A DNA stretch of 64,000 bases, taken from assembly GCA_033032865.1 (NCBI GenBank), contig JAWHQI010000074.1, positions 9,976,501-10,040,500 on the forward strand, given 5' to 3'. This document shows, piece after piece, positions 44,069 to 54,795 of the stretch. A model generated the notes under the pieces. The model saw only the letters and a program-made list of their open reading frames with translations, did not search any database and was not told the origin of the DNA. Position 1 is the first letter of the stretch; each line of letters begins with the position of its first letter. The DNA is from Dactylorhiza incarnata (Eukaryota; Streptophyta; Magnoliopsida; Asparagales; Orchidaceae). The translations under genes and the position numbers were made by a program.

Positions 44069-44073
44069 ACGAA
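44069..44073. repeat. Target-site duplication of element D (left copy)
   Basis: ACGAA, identical to 53197-53201. Confidence 0.9.
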
Positions 44074-46150
44074 TGTAACGCCCCAAAACTGGTAGTTCTG
44101 CGAAGTAGGCGGAGTGGTAGTGCGGCACGTGAAGCAGGCTAGAATTTCCCCTGTCTGCTCTTAGCGCACGATCAGTGGCCTCATCGCGCACGACCAGTGA
44201 TCGTGTGCCAGCGATCGTGCGTTAATTCAGAAGAGAATCGAGTTCTGTCTCGGACAGTGCGCACGACCATTTCCCTCTTCGCGCACGACCAGTGATCGTG
44301 CGCCAGCGATCGTGCGCTTATTCGCAAGAATTCAGAGTTCTGTCCCGGATAGTGCGCACGACCATTGCCCTCGTCGCGCACGACCGCTGACCGTGCGCCT
44401 GTGATCGTGCGCCCTGTTTATTCTGTTCCGCGATTTTGAGCGGAGAAGAGGATCCGACCGATCAAATTTCTTGGAATTAGATCCAACGGCTGGGATTTAA
44501 TGCTGGGGGGTCTTAGGGCTTTGGAGAGGGATTAAACCCTCATTATTTCATAGTGTTTCTCTCTCCTAGGCTAGAGGAAGAAGAAGGGGGCAAGGAAGAA
44601 GAAGAGGAGATTTCGCCATTGACGGAGCTCCGGAGCTCCGTTTCGCGAGCCGTTTCCAGATCCGGAGAGTGCAGCCCGGTGCGGTTCTTTCCCTCCGCGT
44701 AGAATCTCGGATCCATGGCGAAGAAGAACACGTCTAGGGTAACGATTCTTCCTCCCGAACTTTGGACTTGTATTTGTCCATTTATTCCTCTTTCTTTGCT
44801 TGCATGAGGTATCTCTTTCACCAAATGGGTGAAGTGTAGGATTTCCTCAAGTCCTTCGGGACTCCGGGTAGATTGTGTCCGTCCCCGGCATATTGCATGT
44901 AGAAAATCCGGTAGTCGTGCGGATTTAGGCATTGTGTGTGAAACCTATTCGTGGCCGTGAGCCCGAATCGGTGATGCTTGATTTGCGACGTTGCATTTAG
45001 GTTAGGCCTAGAATGCGTGCCGGAGAATGACTCCGTGAACTCACCTATAGTATTGCGGGAGTTAAGTGTAGGCGTCTTGTGAAGATCCTAACGAAAGCCC
45101 CATGCTTTGAGGTTTGGATGAAGGCAAACCTTCACCACGAAATTGATGCGGAGCGTATGTAGCTCCCTTGTTGAGAATTCGCGAAGCCTAGATCCTTGTG
45201 AAGGGGTTAGGTGCGTAGCGTATATTTTGTGTAGCACTTGAAAGTGCTAAACCCTTACGGGCCGAGGTGAAGCCGTACCCGCGTCGTGCGATAGATCGCG
45301 ACGATTAGAGCACGGGCAAAGCTGAACCGAACCCGTTTCCATGCAGATCGGCGAGAGGTCCCTTCCTCATGAAGGCCGTGTGATCATGGGAGAGGTCGTG
45401 GAAGGTGTCATACCTAGACCGACCAAAAGCTCTTGTTTCCCACCTAAGGTTGTGACCCTTAGGGTGGAGTGTTGTGAATTTGATGTTATGTTTAGCCTCA
45501 TGCGATTGCTTAGGCGGTTGTGGGAAACCTTCGGGTGAACCCAACCAACATCATGTGCATACCTAGGTTCCCTTCTTTTTGATGCTCAACCTAGAAGATT
45601 GATTGTGCTTGAAACCTCACCTTGTGTAGTTGCACTTTCTTTAGATTAGTACTTGTGCTAGTATGGCTTACTTGCAGGGTAGAATCTCCGCCACCCCGGG
45701 AAAGGGGTGGGGTCGTTATAATTTGGTCAGCTGTGCTGACCGTTGCTTTGTTTGCCACCGCTTGGTGGAATGTTCTTATGCAGGTGCAGGTGAGCCTAGC
45801 GGGAAGTAGCGGGCGTTGGCCCTTTTTGCTGTGTTGGCCCTCAAAGGCCAGCCTCTTTTCCTGTTTTCTCATGTATTGCCGGCCTACGTGCCGATGTATG
45901 TCGTATGGAGTTTTGTACATTGGTTTGATGTAAGGCCTTAAGGCCGTAACTCTTATTCTGGTTACATTCCTATGATAGTGGACAGTTCTTTTTGTATGGT
46001 TTTAAGTAATGCTTCCGCTTACGTTTTGTACTCTCGTTTAGTTGTTACTTTTCTGGTTATCACCTTTTAACTCCTAGCTAGTGTGGTTTGTATGGCGTGG
46101 GGTCCCGGCCGGACCTGCTGTTATACTCTTCGTACTGGCAGGGTGTTACA
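44074..46150 (+). repeat. Element D 5' LTR (2077 bp)
   Basis: Same length as 51120-53196. Visible differences are near 44099, 44392, 44918 and 46011. The open frames at 44181-44381 (-), 44543-44932 (-), 45591-45920 (-) and 45622-45933 (+) recur exactly or nearly so in the other LTR and are not treated as genes. Confidence 0.95.
44160..44425. promoter_or_regulatory. U3 array of GCGCACGATC / GATCGTGCGC motifs in element D
   Basis: About a dozen copies in head-to-head and tail-to-tail pairs (CGCACGACCAGTGATCGTGCG). Duplicated at 51206-51471 in the other LTR. It shares the 17-mer GATCGTGCGCCCTGTTT with the element B 3' LTR. Confidence 0.85.
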
Positions 46151-46153
46151 ATT

Positions 46154-46166
46154 TGGTATCGGACTT
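46154..46166 (+). other. Element D primer binding site (tRNA-Met-like start, diverged)
   Basis: TGGTATCGGACTT begins three bases after the LTR. Its first seven bases match the common tRNA-Met site, then it differs. Element E has the same sequence, so this is the family's own version. Confidence 0.65.
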
Positions 46167-46470
46167 AAGGCGTCGATCCGTAGTTTAGCGAATTCGGGAC
46201 GAATTCCTTTTAAGGGGTGGTGCGCACGGGCTGTGCATTCACCTAGAACGACAAAAACTAATAAGAATGTCCACTTAGGAATGAAAAAAAAAACATACTT
46301 GTTTGTGGAACCTGAGCGTTCCATGATTGATGTTTGATACGTTTAGGGTCACTAAATTGTGCCTTGCATGATTATAGGTAACTAGAAGTGCTGCGGGGCG
46401 GTCTCAACCCCGTAACACCGCTGAAAGTAGTGGGTCGGCTGAGGTGCCAGCGACCACTCCTTCAGCTGAG

Positions 46471-47598
46471 ATGATCAGAATGGTCGCAGAAGCAGTCTTC
46501 GCGATGATCAATGCTCAACCGCAAAGGCTTGCACAGCCTGCTACGCCTACTACTGATGCGGCCCCGGTAATTGAACCTGCAGTGGAACCTGCGGTAGCAC
46601 CAAGGGTTGATGCCCCTGTGCCAGTAGCTACAGTGGAACCGGCGTTAGCACCGAGGGTGGAGCGTCAAGTTGCGCAAGTAGTTGCGGGGCGAGCGCGTGA
46701 CCAACAATTAAAGCACTTCTTGAGCTTTAATCCTCCTACCTTCTCGGGATCTGAGTCCCCAACGGTGGCAGAAGACTGGTTGTCAAGAGTTAGAAGAACT
46801 CTGAGGGCGACGGCGACGGACGAAGCCATGATGGTCACCTTAGCCACTTTTCTTCTTGACGGAGAGGCTGTGCTGTGGTGGGAAGAGCAGGAACTGCACA
46901 AGTTCGGCGATAGAGACATTACTGAAATAACAATGGCTGAGTTTTCAAAGTCGTTCCTCCAGCGGTTTATCCCCTCTGCCCAACGCATTGCGTTACAAAA
47001 CCAGTTCCTGAGGTTAACTCAAGGTGATCGCTCCGTTGACGATTACTTACATGAGTTTACCAGACTGAGTCGTTATGCGGGGGCATTGGTGGAGGATGAG
47101 GAGACGAAGACGAATAAATTCTATGAAGGGCTTCGGGACGAGTTGAGGCTGCTCCTTGCAGGCCCTATGACGTTTGGCTTCCAAGTGATGGTGCAAACCG
47201 CCAGATCTTTGGAGTTGGACATGAAGAGGGTACAAGCAAAGAGTGTTGTAAAGAAACCCGAGTTTCATGCGCCGGCCTCTCAGTCCAAGCCGGACTTCAG
47301 AAGGAACAAGCGGAAGTTCAAGCAGGCGGAACCAGCTTCTTCGAATGTTTCGGGAGCCACGACCGCGCGGACTCCTATTACGTGTTTCACCTGCGGGAAG
47401 GTGGGACACAAAGCTGCGGTGTGCCGAAGTGGTCCCCCAAAGGCGGCAAATCGAGCGGTGGATTATGCTCGGGCTGCGGAAAAGGGCAAAGCGGCAGAGT
47501 CTTCGGCCTCCCAACACATTCCGACTCAGCCGAGAGTCTATTCGCTTGGCCAACAAGAAGCTATACGACAAACCGATGTCGTCACAGGTATGAATTAG
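46471..47598 (+). CDS. gag: Element D Gag
   Basis: The first in-frame ATG is at 46471 ([12 protein letters not shown]). Homology to element E Gag continues upstream of it to about 46380 without an ATG, so the true start may lie in a spliced leader. The product has a proline/valine-rich N-terminal repeat ([12 protein letters not shown]), then the Gag capsid domain ([20 protein letters not shown] ... [15 protein letters not shown]), a basic linker and one CCHC knuckle ([14 protein letters not shown], about 47379-47420). The stop (47596-47598) lies just inside the proposed intron, so unspliced RNA gives Gag alone. No internal break. Confidence 0.9.
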   Translation: MIRMVAEAVFAMINAQPQRLAQPATPTTDAAPVIEPAVEPAVAPRVDAPVPVATVEPALAPRVERQVAQVVAGRARDQQLKHFLSFNPPTFSGSESPTVAEDWLSRVRRTLRATATDEAMMVTLATFLLDGEAVLWWEEQELHKFGDRDITEITMAEFSKSFLQRFIPSAQRIALQNQFLRLTQGDRSVDDYLHEFTRLSRYAGALVEDEETKTNKFYEGLRDELRLLLAGPMTFGFQVMVQTARSLELDMKRVQAKSVVKKPEFHAPASQSKPDFRRNKRKFKQAEPASSNVSGATTARTPITCFTCGKVGHKAAVCRSGPPKAANRAVDYARAAEKGKAAESSASQHIPTQPRVYSLGQQEAIRQTDVVTGMN

Positions 47599-47670
47599 AA
47601 GTTAGCTTTTACAGCCATGTATATGATTCTTTCGGTTGTACGACTGTATGTGTTATTTGTGTACAATTAG
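47588..47670 (+). other. Proposed gag/pol intron of element D, 83 nt
   Basis: Donor ACAG|GTATGA, acceptor ACAATTAG|G. Gag and Pol lie in different frames, and removing 83 nt (2 mod 3) brings them into one frame through a glycine codon. Confidence 0.72.
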
Positions 47671-50600
47671 GTTTCGTCCTAATTTTCAACTATTCGGCGA
47701 GAGCTCTATTCGATACGGGTGCATCGCACTCTTTTCTGTCCGAGGACTTCGTGGTGCGAATCGGAGTGCCGTCTACCTTTGTAGAGGATAGATTGGAAGT
47801 AGTGCTACCCAATGGATCTCGAATGAGTGCGGATAGGAAGAGTCGTGTGAAGGTGCGGATCGGAAGTCAAGATTTCGACTTGGAAGCGTCGTTACTACCG
47901 TTAGCTGAATTCGATGTGATCTTCGGCATGGACTGGCTCTCGGAGCAGCGAGCATGCATAGATTGCAAGACAAAGGAGATCACTCTGGGAGCGAACACCG
48001 ACGATGAAACCACATTCGCCGGTATGCGAGGAGCGAGCAAGACCCTGATGTCTGCTCTCCAAGTGGTTAAGGCGGTGAGAAAAGGCGCCGAGTTGTTCTT
48101 CACCTTGTTGGAGGCTTCGGAGCCAAAGCCCAGGTTGTGTGATGTCCCAGTTGTAGCGGAATACGCCGACGTGTTTCCTAACGAACTCCCTGGGGCTCCG
48201 CCTCATCGGGAGATTGATTTCTGTATCGAGTTGGTGCCAGGTGCCAAACCTGTGGCCCGCTCACCATACCGAATAGCGCCAAAGGAATTGGCAGAGTTGA
48301 AGGTCCAATTGCAAGAGCTGCTAGAGCAAGGCTACGTACGTCCAAGTTCTTCGCCTTGGAGTGCACCGGTCCTCTTTGTGAAAAAGAAGGATGGGAGCTT
48401 GCGTCTATGTATTGATTATAGAGAGCTAAACAAGTTGACCGAGAAAAACCGATATCCGATTCCTAGAATCGATGATCTATTCGACCAACTGATGGGTTCG
48501 ACGGTTTACTCCAAGCTAGACCTAAGGTCCGGCTACTATCAACTGTGAATAAGGGAATGTGACATTCCAAAGACAGCGTTCAGTACCCGCTTTGGGCACT
48601 ATGAGTTCACGGTAATGCCGTTCGGTCTATCCAACGCACCGTCGGTATTCATGGACTTGATGAATAGGACATTCCGAGAGTATTTAGATCAATTTGTGAT
48701 CGTCTTCATCGACGACATTTTGGTATACTCTCAGTCGGAAGAGGAGCATGTAGGGCATCTGCACGCAGTCCTGAGCACCTTGAGGAGGAGTCAGCTATAT
48801 GCCAAGTTCTCCAAGTGCGAGTTTTGGCTACCGTCAGTGGCATTCCTTGGTCATGTTGTTAGTGGCGAAGGAATTGCAGTTGATCCGTCGAAGATAGAAG
48901 CGATCCAAGCGTGGCCTTTGTTGAAAAACGTAGCGGAAGTCCGAAGTTTCTTAGGACTTGCCGGCTATTATAGGCGCTTTGTGGAAAACTTCTCGAGGAT
49001 CGCACTTCCTCTCACAAAACTGACTAGGAAGGATCATAAGTTCGTTTGGTCGCCCGAGTGCGCACGAGCTTTTGAAGAGCTAAAGAGCCGTCTGACCACG
49101 GCGCCCATTCTATGCTCGCCACAAGGTACGGAAGGCTACGAAATATATAGCGACGCCTCAGGAAGTGGTTTGGGTTGTGTCCTAGTGCAGTTCGGGAAGG
49201 TAATTGCCTACGGCTCCCGGCAACTGAAGGTTCACGAGAGGAATTACCCGGTCCATGATTTGGAGCTAGCGGCCGTGGTTTTTGCCCTCAAACTTTGGAG
49301 ACACTATCTATATGGCGTGAAGATCGATATCTTTACCGACCATAAGAGCCTCAAGTACTTACTAGATCAAAGGGAGTTGAACATGCGCCAAAGGAGGTGG
49401 ATGGAGTTCCTTGGGGACTACACCTTCGATATCAAATATACTCCCGGTAAAGGAAACGTAGTTGCAGACGCGTTGAGTCGTCGGGCTCCCGCACAAGCAA
49501 ATTGGATTTTGATGCACGATGAGCGTCTAATCCGTGAGCTAGAAGAAATGGAGATCATATGCATTGATAGGAGAACGTCTACTTCAGCATGCTTGAACTG
49601 GACGGAAGTTCACTACGACCTTGCCGACCGAGTTCGACAAGCATTGGAGTTGGACGAGAGCTTGAAACGATACAAAGCGGAAACCGTTGAAGGGTTAAAC
49701 GCTGATTTCTCCTTCGAAGACGACCTTATGTGGAAGCAGGAAAGGTTATGCATCCCAAACGTTGGTACTCTACGGGCGGAGTTGATGTACGAGGCTCATC
49801 ATACCAAGTACTCGATCCACCCGGGGAGCACTAAAATGTTTATGGATATGAAGAAACTATTCTGGTGGCCGGGCATGAAGAAAGACATTGCCCTTTACGT
49901 GGCCAAGTGTCATACTTGCGCGTTGGTGAAAGCGGAATGTCAACGTCCCGGTGGGTTTCTGAAGTCCTTGCCGATTCCGGAGTGGAAGTTTGATGATATT
50001 TCGATGGATTTCGTGCGCGGATTGCCGAGATCGCAACATGGAAACGACGCCATATGGGTGATCGTGGACCGTTTGACAAAGGTATCACACTTCATTCCGA
50101 ATCGGAAGGATGATTCCGTAGAGAAGCTAGCAAAGCTCTATGTGGATAGTATCGTGAGACTGCACGGTGTCCCTCGTAGCATCGTCAGCGATCGTGACGG
50201 GCGTTTCACATCGAAATATTGGAGGCTTATCCATGAACTGTTGGGCACAAAATTGAAGTTCAGCACGGCCTTCCACCCGCAAACGGATGGACAGACCGAG
50301 AGAACCAACAGGACTATGGAGGATATGCTCCGAATGTGCGCTCTAGACTTTGGAAAGAGGTGGGAGGATCACCTCTTTATGATCGAGTTCGCCTACAATA
50401 ATAGCTACCAAGCCAGCATAAAGATGGCTCCTTTCGAGGCCCTCTATGGTAAGAAGTGTCGTACGCCGTTGTCTTGGGCGGAAACGGGCGATACTAAGCT
50501 ATTGAAGCGAAAGGATGTTGAAGAAGCAACTTCGACGATCCGGTCTATACGCGAAAGGCTATTGGTTGCCCAGGATAGGCAAGCAAAGTATTTCAACGCC

Positions 50601-51055
50601 AAGCATAGGAACTTAGAGTTTGCCGTCGGTGACCGGGTTTACTTGAAGATCAAACCGTTCAAAGGGGTATCAAGGATTCGACGCTTGAAAAAGCTCAGTC
50701 CGAGGTACTTAGGACCGTTCGAGATCGTGGAGCGTGTTGGTGATGCGGCTTATCGGCTTGCACTATCTGCAGAGCTGAGCGGTCTGCACAACGTGTTCCA
50801 CATTTCAGTGTTGAGGAAGGCAGTGCAAGAGCCTACTCATATCGTTGCGGTCGGCAAAGTTCCGGTCGATAGTGGGTTGTCGACGAAAGTCAAGCTTTAC
50901 GCATCGAAGATACCGAAGTAAAGCAGCTGCGGAACAAGTCCATTCGGATGGTAAAAGTCCGGTGGGATAACTGCGGCCGAGAGGAGCTCTCTTGGGAGAG
51001 AGAGCAAACGATGCTTGCGGAGTATCCCGAGCTTTTTCCCTCAGGTAAAGTATAA
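47671..51055 (+). pseudogene. pol: Element D Pol: protease, RT, RNase H, integrase
   Basis: Domains are protease ([10 protein letters not shown] near 47710; DVIFGMDWL), RT ([18 protein letters not shown] near 48380; [16 protein letters not shown] near 48705), RNase H ([31 protein letters not shown]) and integrase. Integrase has a zinc region ([11 protein letters not shown] to CHTCALV), core SMDFVRG, SDRDGRF and TERTNRTME, then a GPY segment and the tail RWDNCGREELSWERE. A TGA at 48546-48548 interrupts RT just after YYQL, upstream of the catalytic FIDD. A frameshift near 50897 puts the last roughly 50 residues (to 51055) in another frame. With nearly identical LTRs, it probably moved using enzymes from an intact relative, or decayed very recently. 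Confidence 0.92.
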
Positions 51056-51104
51056 CTGTAATTTATGCTATTACTGTTTCCAGGATTTCGGGACGAAATT
51101 CTTT

Positions 51105-51119
51105 TAAGGAGGGTGGAGT
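51105..51119 (+). other. Element D polypurine tract
   Basis: TAAGGAGGGTGGAGT directly before the 3' LTR. Confidence 0.82.
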
Positions 51120-53196
51120 TGTAACGCCCCAAAACTGGTAGTTCCGCGAAGTAGGCGGAGTGGTAGTGCGGCACGTGAAGCAGGCTAGAATTTCCCCTGT
51201 CTGCTCTTAGCGCACGATCAGTGGCCTCATCGCGCACGACCAGTGATCGTGTGCCAGCGATCGTGCGTTAATTCAGAAGAGAATCGAGTTCTGTCTCGGA
51301 CAGTGCGCACGACCATTTCCCTCTTCGCGCACGACCAGTGATCGTGCGCCAGCGATCGTGCGCTTATTCGCAAGAATTCAGAGTTCTGTCCCGGATAGTG
51401 CGCACGACCATTGCCCTCGTCGCGCACGACCACTGACCGTGCGCCTGTGATCGTGCGCCCTGTTTATTCTGTTCCGCGATTTTGAGCGGAGAAGAGGATC
51501 CGACCGATCAAATTTCTTGGAATTAGATCCAACGGCTGGGATTTAATGCTGGGGGGTCTTAGGGCTTTGGAGAGGGATTAAACCCTCATTATTTCATAGT
51601 GTTTCTCTCTCCTAGGCTAGAGGAAGAAGAAGGGGGCAAGGAAGAAGAAGAGGAGATTTCGCCATTGACGGAGCTCCGGAGCTCCGTTTCGCGAGCCGTT
51701 TCCAGATCCGGAGAGTGCAGCCCGGTGCGGTTCTTTCCCTCCGCGTAGAATCTCGGATCCATGGCGAAGAAGAACACGTCTAGGGTAACGATTCTTCCTC
51801 CCGAACTTTGGACTTGTATTTGTCCATTTATTCCTCTTTCTTTGCTTGCATGAGGTATCTCTTTCACCAAATGGGTGAAGTGTAGGATTTCCTCAAGTCC
51901 TTCGGGACTCCGGGTAGATTGTGTCCGTCCCCGGCATATTGCATGTAGAAAATCCGGTAGTCGTACGGATTTAGGCATTGTGTGTGAAACCTATTCGTGG
52001 CCGTGAGCCCGAATCGGTGATGCTTGATTTGCGACGTTGCATTTAGGTTAGGCCTAGAATGCGTGCCGGAGAATGACTCCGTGAACTCACCTATAGTATT
52101 GCGGGAGTTAAGTGTAGGCGTCTTGTGAAGATCCTAACGAAAGCCCCATGCTTTGAGGTTTGGATGAAGGCAAACCTTCACCACGAAATTGATGCGGAGC
52201 GTATGTAGCTCCCTTGTTGAGAATTCGCGAAGCCTAGATCCTTGTGAAGGGGTTAGGTGCGTAGCGTATATTTTGTGTAGCACTTGAAAGTGCTAAACCC
52301 TTACGGGCCGAGGTGAAGCCGTACCCGCGTCGTGCGATAGATCGCGACGATTAGAGCACGGGCAAAGCTGAACCGAACCCGTTTCCATGCAGATCGGCGA
52401 GAGGTCCCTTCCTCATGAAGGCCGTGTGATCATGGGAGAGGTCGTGGAAGGTGTCATACCTAGACCGACCAAAAGCTCTTGTTTCCCACCTAAGGTTGTG
52501 ACCCTTAGGGTGGAGTGTTGTGAATTTGATGTTATGTTTAGCCTCATGCGATTGCTTAGGCGGTTGTGGGAAACCTTCGGGTGAACCCAACCAACATCAT
52601 GTGCATACCTAGGTTCCCTTCTTTTTGATGCTCAACCTAGAAGATTGATTGTGCTTGAAACCTCACCTTGTGTAGTTGCACTTTCTTTAGATTAGTACTT
52701 GTGCTAGTATGGCTTACTTGCAGGGTAGAATCTCCGCCACCCCGGGAAAGGGGTGGGGTCGTTATAATTTGGTCAGCTGTGCTGACCGTTGCTTTGTTTG
52801 CCACCGCTTGGTGGAATGTTCTTATGCAGGTGCAGGTGAGCCTAGCGGGAAGTAGCGGGCGTTGGCCCTTTTTGCTGTGTTGGCCCTCAAAGGCCAGCCT
52901 CTTTTCCTGTTTTCTCATGTATTGCCGGCCTACGTGCCGATGTATGTCGTATGGAGTTTTGTACATTGGTTTGATGTAAGGCCTTAAGGCCGTAACTCTT
53001 ATTCTGGTTACATTCCTATGATAGTGGACAGTTCTTTTTGTATGGTTTTAAGTAATGATTCCGCTTACGTTTTGTACTCTCGTTTAGTTGTTACTTTTCT
53101 GGTTATCACCTTTTAACTCCTAGCTAGTGTGGTTTGTATGGCGTGGGGTCCCGGCCGGACCTGCTGTTATACTCTTCGTACTGGCAGGGTGTTACA
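51120..53196 (+). repeat. Element D 3' LTR (2077 bp)
   Basis: Pair of 44074-46150, with four visible substitutions; ends TTACA before ACGAA. Confidence 0.95.
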
Positions 53197-53278
53197 ACGA
53201 AGTCCTCAGACAGAAAAGAGTGCGATGCACCCGTATCAAATAGAGCTCTCACCGGATAATTGAAAATTAGGACAAAAC
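53197..53278 (-). pseudogene. pol: Element E protease, first part
   Basis: This is the short coding stretch between the E intron and element D. On minus it encodes the protease active-site region ([16 protein letters not shown]), in frame with the continuation at 44073 leftward once the duplicated ACGAA is allowed for. Protease would cut the Gag-Pol polyprotein. The active-site DTG is present, but element D separates it from the rest of the domain. Confidence 0.85.
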
Positions 53279-53359
53279 CTAATTGCACACAAATCAAACA
53301 TAAAGTCGCACAACAGTATCAATCATAAATAACTGTAAAAGCTAACTTCTATTCCATAC
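53279..53359 (-). other. Proposed gag/pol intron of element E, 81 nt
   Basis: Minus-strand donor ACAG|GTATGG, acceptor GCAATTAG|G. It holds the Gag stop. Its removal (81 = 27 x 3) keeps Gag and protease in one frame. Confidence 0.72.
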
Positions 53360-54479
53360 CTGTGACGACGTCAGTTTGTCGTATGGCTTCTTGCTGGCCA
53401 AGCGAGTAAACTCTCGGCTGGGTCGGAATGTGCTGGGAAGAAGAAGACTCCGCAGCTTTACCTTTTTCCGCATGACCCGCAGCACGAGCATAGTCCATCG
53501 CTCGGTTTTCTGGTCTCGGGGGACCACTGCGACACACACGTGCTTTGTGTCCCACCTTTCCGCAAGTGAAACATGTAATTGGACCATGTGCGGTCGTAGC
53601 TCCCGACACATTTGAGCGAGTTGGTTCCGCAGGCTTGAACTTCCTTTTGTTCCTCCTGAACTCAGATTTGGTTTGAGAGGCCGGCGCATGGAATTTAGGC
53701 TTCTTGCCTTTTGCTTGCACTCTCTTCATGTCCAACTCCAGAGATCTGGCGGCTTGCACCATCACATGGAAGCCAAACGTCATTGGGCCTGCAAGGAGCA
53801 GCCTCAACTCATCCCGAAGACCTTCAAAAAACTTGTTCGTCTTCATTTCCTCATCTTCCACCAAAAACCCCGCATAGCGGCCCAATCTAGTGAACTCGTG
53901 CAAGTACTCATCCACCGAGCTATCGCCTTGAGTTAACTTCAAGAACTGGTTCTGCAACGCAATGCGTTGGGCAGAGGGAATTAATCTCTGAAGAAACGAC
54001 TTTGAGAACTCCGCCAAAGTGATCTCGGTAATATCTTTACCTTCAAACTTATGCGCTTCCTGTTCGGCCCACCAAAGCTCAGCTTCTCCGTTAAGGAGGA
54101 AGGTGGCTAGGGTGACCATCATAGCTTCCTCCATTGCTGTCGCCTTTACAGTTTTTCTAACTGTTGACAGCCAGTCCTCCGCCTCCGTTGGGGATCCATT
54201 CCCCGAAAAGGTTGGAGGATGGAAACTTAGAAAGTGCTGAAGTTGTTGATCACGCGCTCGCGCAACAACTACTCGCTCAACTTGACGTTCCACCCTTGGC
54301 TCCACCGTAGGTTCCACTACAGCCACTGGTACAGCGATCTCCACCCTCGGTTCCACTGCAGGTTCCACTGCGGCAGCTGCCACCGGGGCCACATCCGGAG
54401 TAGGCGTAGCAGGCTGTGCAAGCCTTTGAGGTTGAGTGATGATTATCGCGAGGACCGCTTCAGCGATTACTCTGATCAT
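53349..54479 (-). CDS. gag: Element E Gag
   Basis: The first in-frame ATG on minus is at 54479 (MIRVIAEAVLAI). As in D, similarity to D Gag continues upstream to about 54569 (TRSTAGQSRPRN) with no ATG, ending next to an acceptor-like ATTATAG. The product has a proline/valine-rich N-terminus (EPAVEPRVE), the capsid domain (FHPPTFSGNGSPTEAEDWLS ... [15 protein letters not shown]), a basic linker and a CCHC knuckle ([14 protein letters not shown]). The frame is unbroken, although Pol of the same element is ruined. Its stop lies in the proposed intron. Confidence 0.88.
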   Translation of the reverse strand: MIRVIAEAVLAIIITQPQRLAQPATPTPDVAPVAAAAVEPAVEPRVEIAVPVAVVEPTVEPRVERQVERVVVARARDQQLQHFLSFHPPTFSGNGSPTEAEDWLSTVRKTVKATAMEEAMMVTLATFLLNGEAELWWAEQEAHKFEGKDITEITLAEFSKSFLQRLIPSAQRIALQNQFLKLTQGDSSVDEYLHEFTRLGRYAGFLVEDEEMKTNKFFEGLRDELRLLLAGPMTFGFHVMVQAARSLELDMKRVQAKGKKPKFHAPASQTKSEFRRNKRKFKPAEPTRSNVSGATTAHGPITCFTCGKVGHKARVCRSGPPRPENRAMDYARAAGHAEKGKAAESSSSQHIPTQPRVYSLGQQEAIRQTDVVTGME

Positions 54480-54781
54480 CTCAGCTGAAGGAGTGGTCGT
54501 TGGCACCTCAGCTAACGCACTACTTTCAGTGGTGTTACGGGGTCGAGACTGCCCCGCAGTACTCCTAGTCACCTATAATCGTGCAAGATACAATTTAGTG
54601 ATCGAAAACATAGCAAACAACAATCATGGAACGCCCAGGTTCCGCAAACCAGTATGTTTTTCCATTCCTAAGTGGACAATCTTCTTAGTTTTTGTCGTTT
54701 TAGGTGAATGCACATCCCGTGCACACCACCCCTTAAAAGGAATTTGTCCCAAATTCGCTAAACGACGGATCGACGCCTTAA

Positions 54782-54793
54782 GTCCGATACCAA
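54782..54793 (-). other. Element E primer binding site
   Basis: Minus-strand TTGGTATCGGAC next to the 5' LTR, the same variant as in element D. Confidence 0.65.
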
Positions 54794-54795
54794 AT

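Larger units (their letters stand above)
40708..44073 (-). pseudogene. pol: Element E Pol: protease to integrase, broken
   Basis: Reading leftward from 44073, protease ([18 protein letters not shown]) is followed by RT ([36 protein letters not shown] near 43110) and RNase H ([31 protein letters not shown]). Integrase follows ([50 protein letters not shown]), with the tail VKVHWNNCGREELSWERE. The first part of protease ([10 protein letters not shown]) lies beyond element D at about 53210-53270. In-frame stops are at about 43729, 42249, 41958, 41610 and 41250, and a frameshift lies near 42840. Gypsy domain order is clear, and the copy is inactive. Confidence 0.9.
44074..53196 (+). mobile_element. 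Element D: Ty3/Gypsy retrotransposon, recently inserted
   Basis: It is 9123 bp with two 2077-bp LTRs (44074-46150 and 51120-53196). I find only four substitutions between them by eye, so it is the youngest element in the window. It lies on the opposite strand to its host E, in the E protease coding sequence. Gag is intact; Pol has one TGA and one late frameshift. Confidence 0.95.

Noticed and set aside
45591..45933. Overlapping open frames of 109 and 103 codons on both strands in the element D LTRs
   Set aside because: Identical in both LTRs because the element is young; no domain and no independent support.
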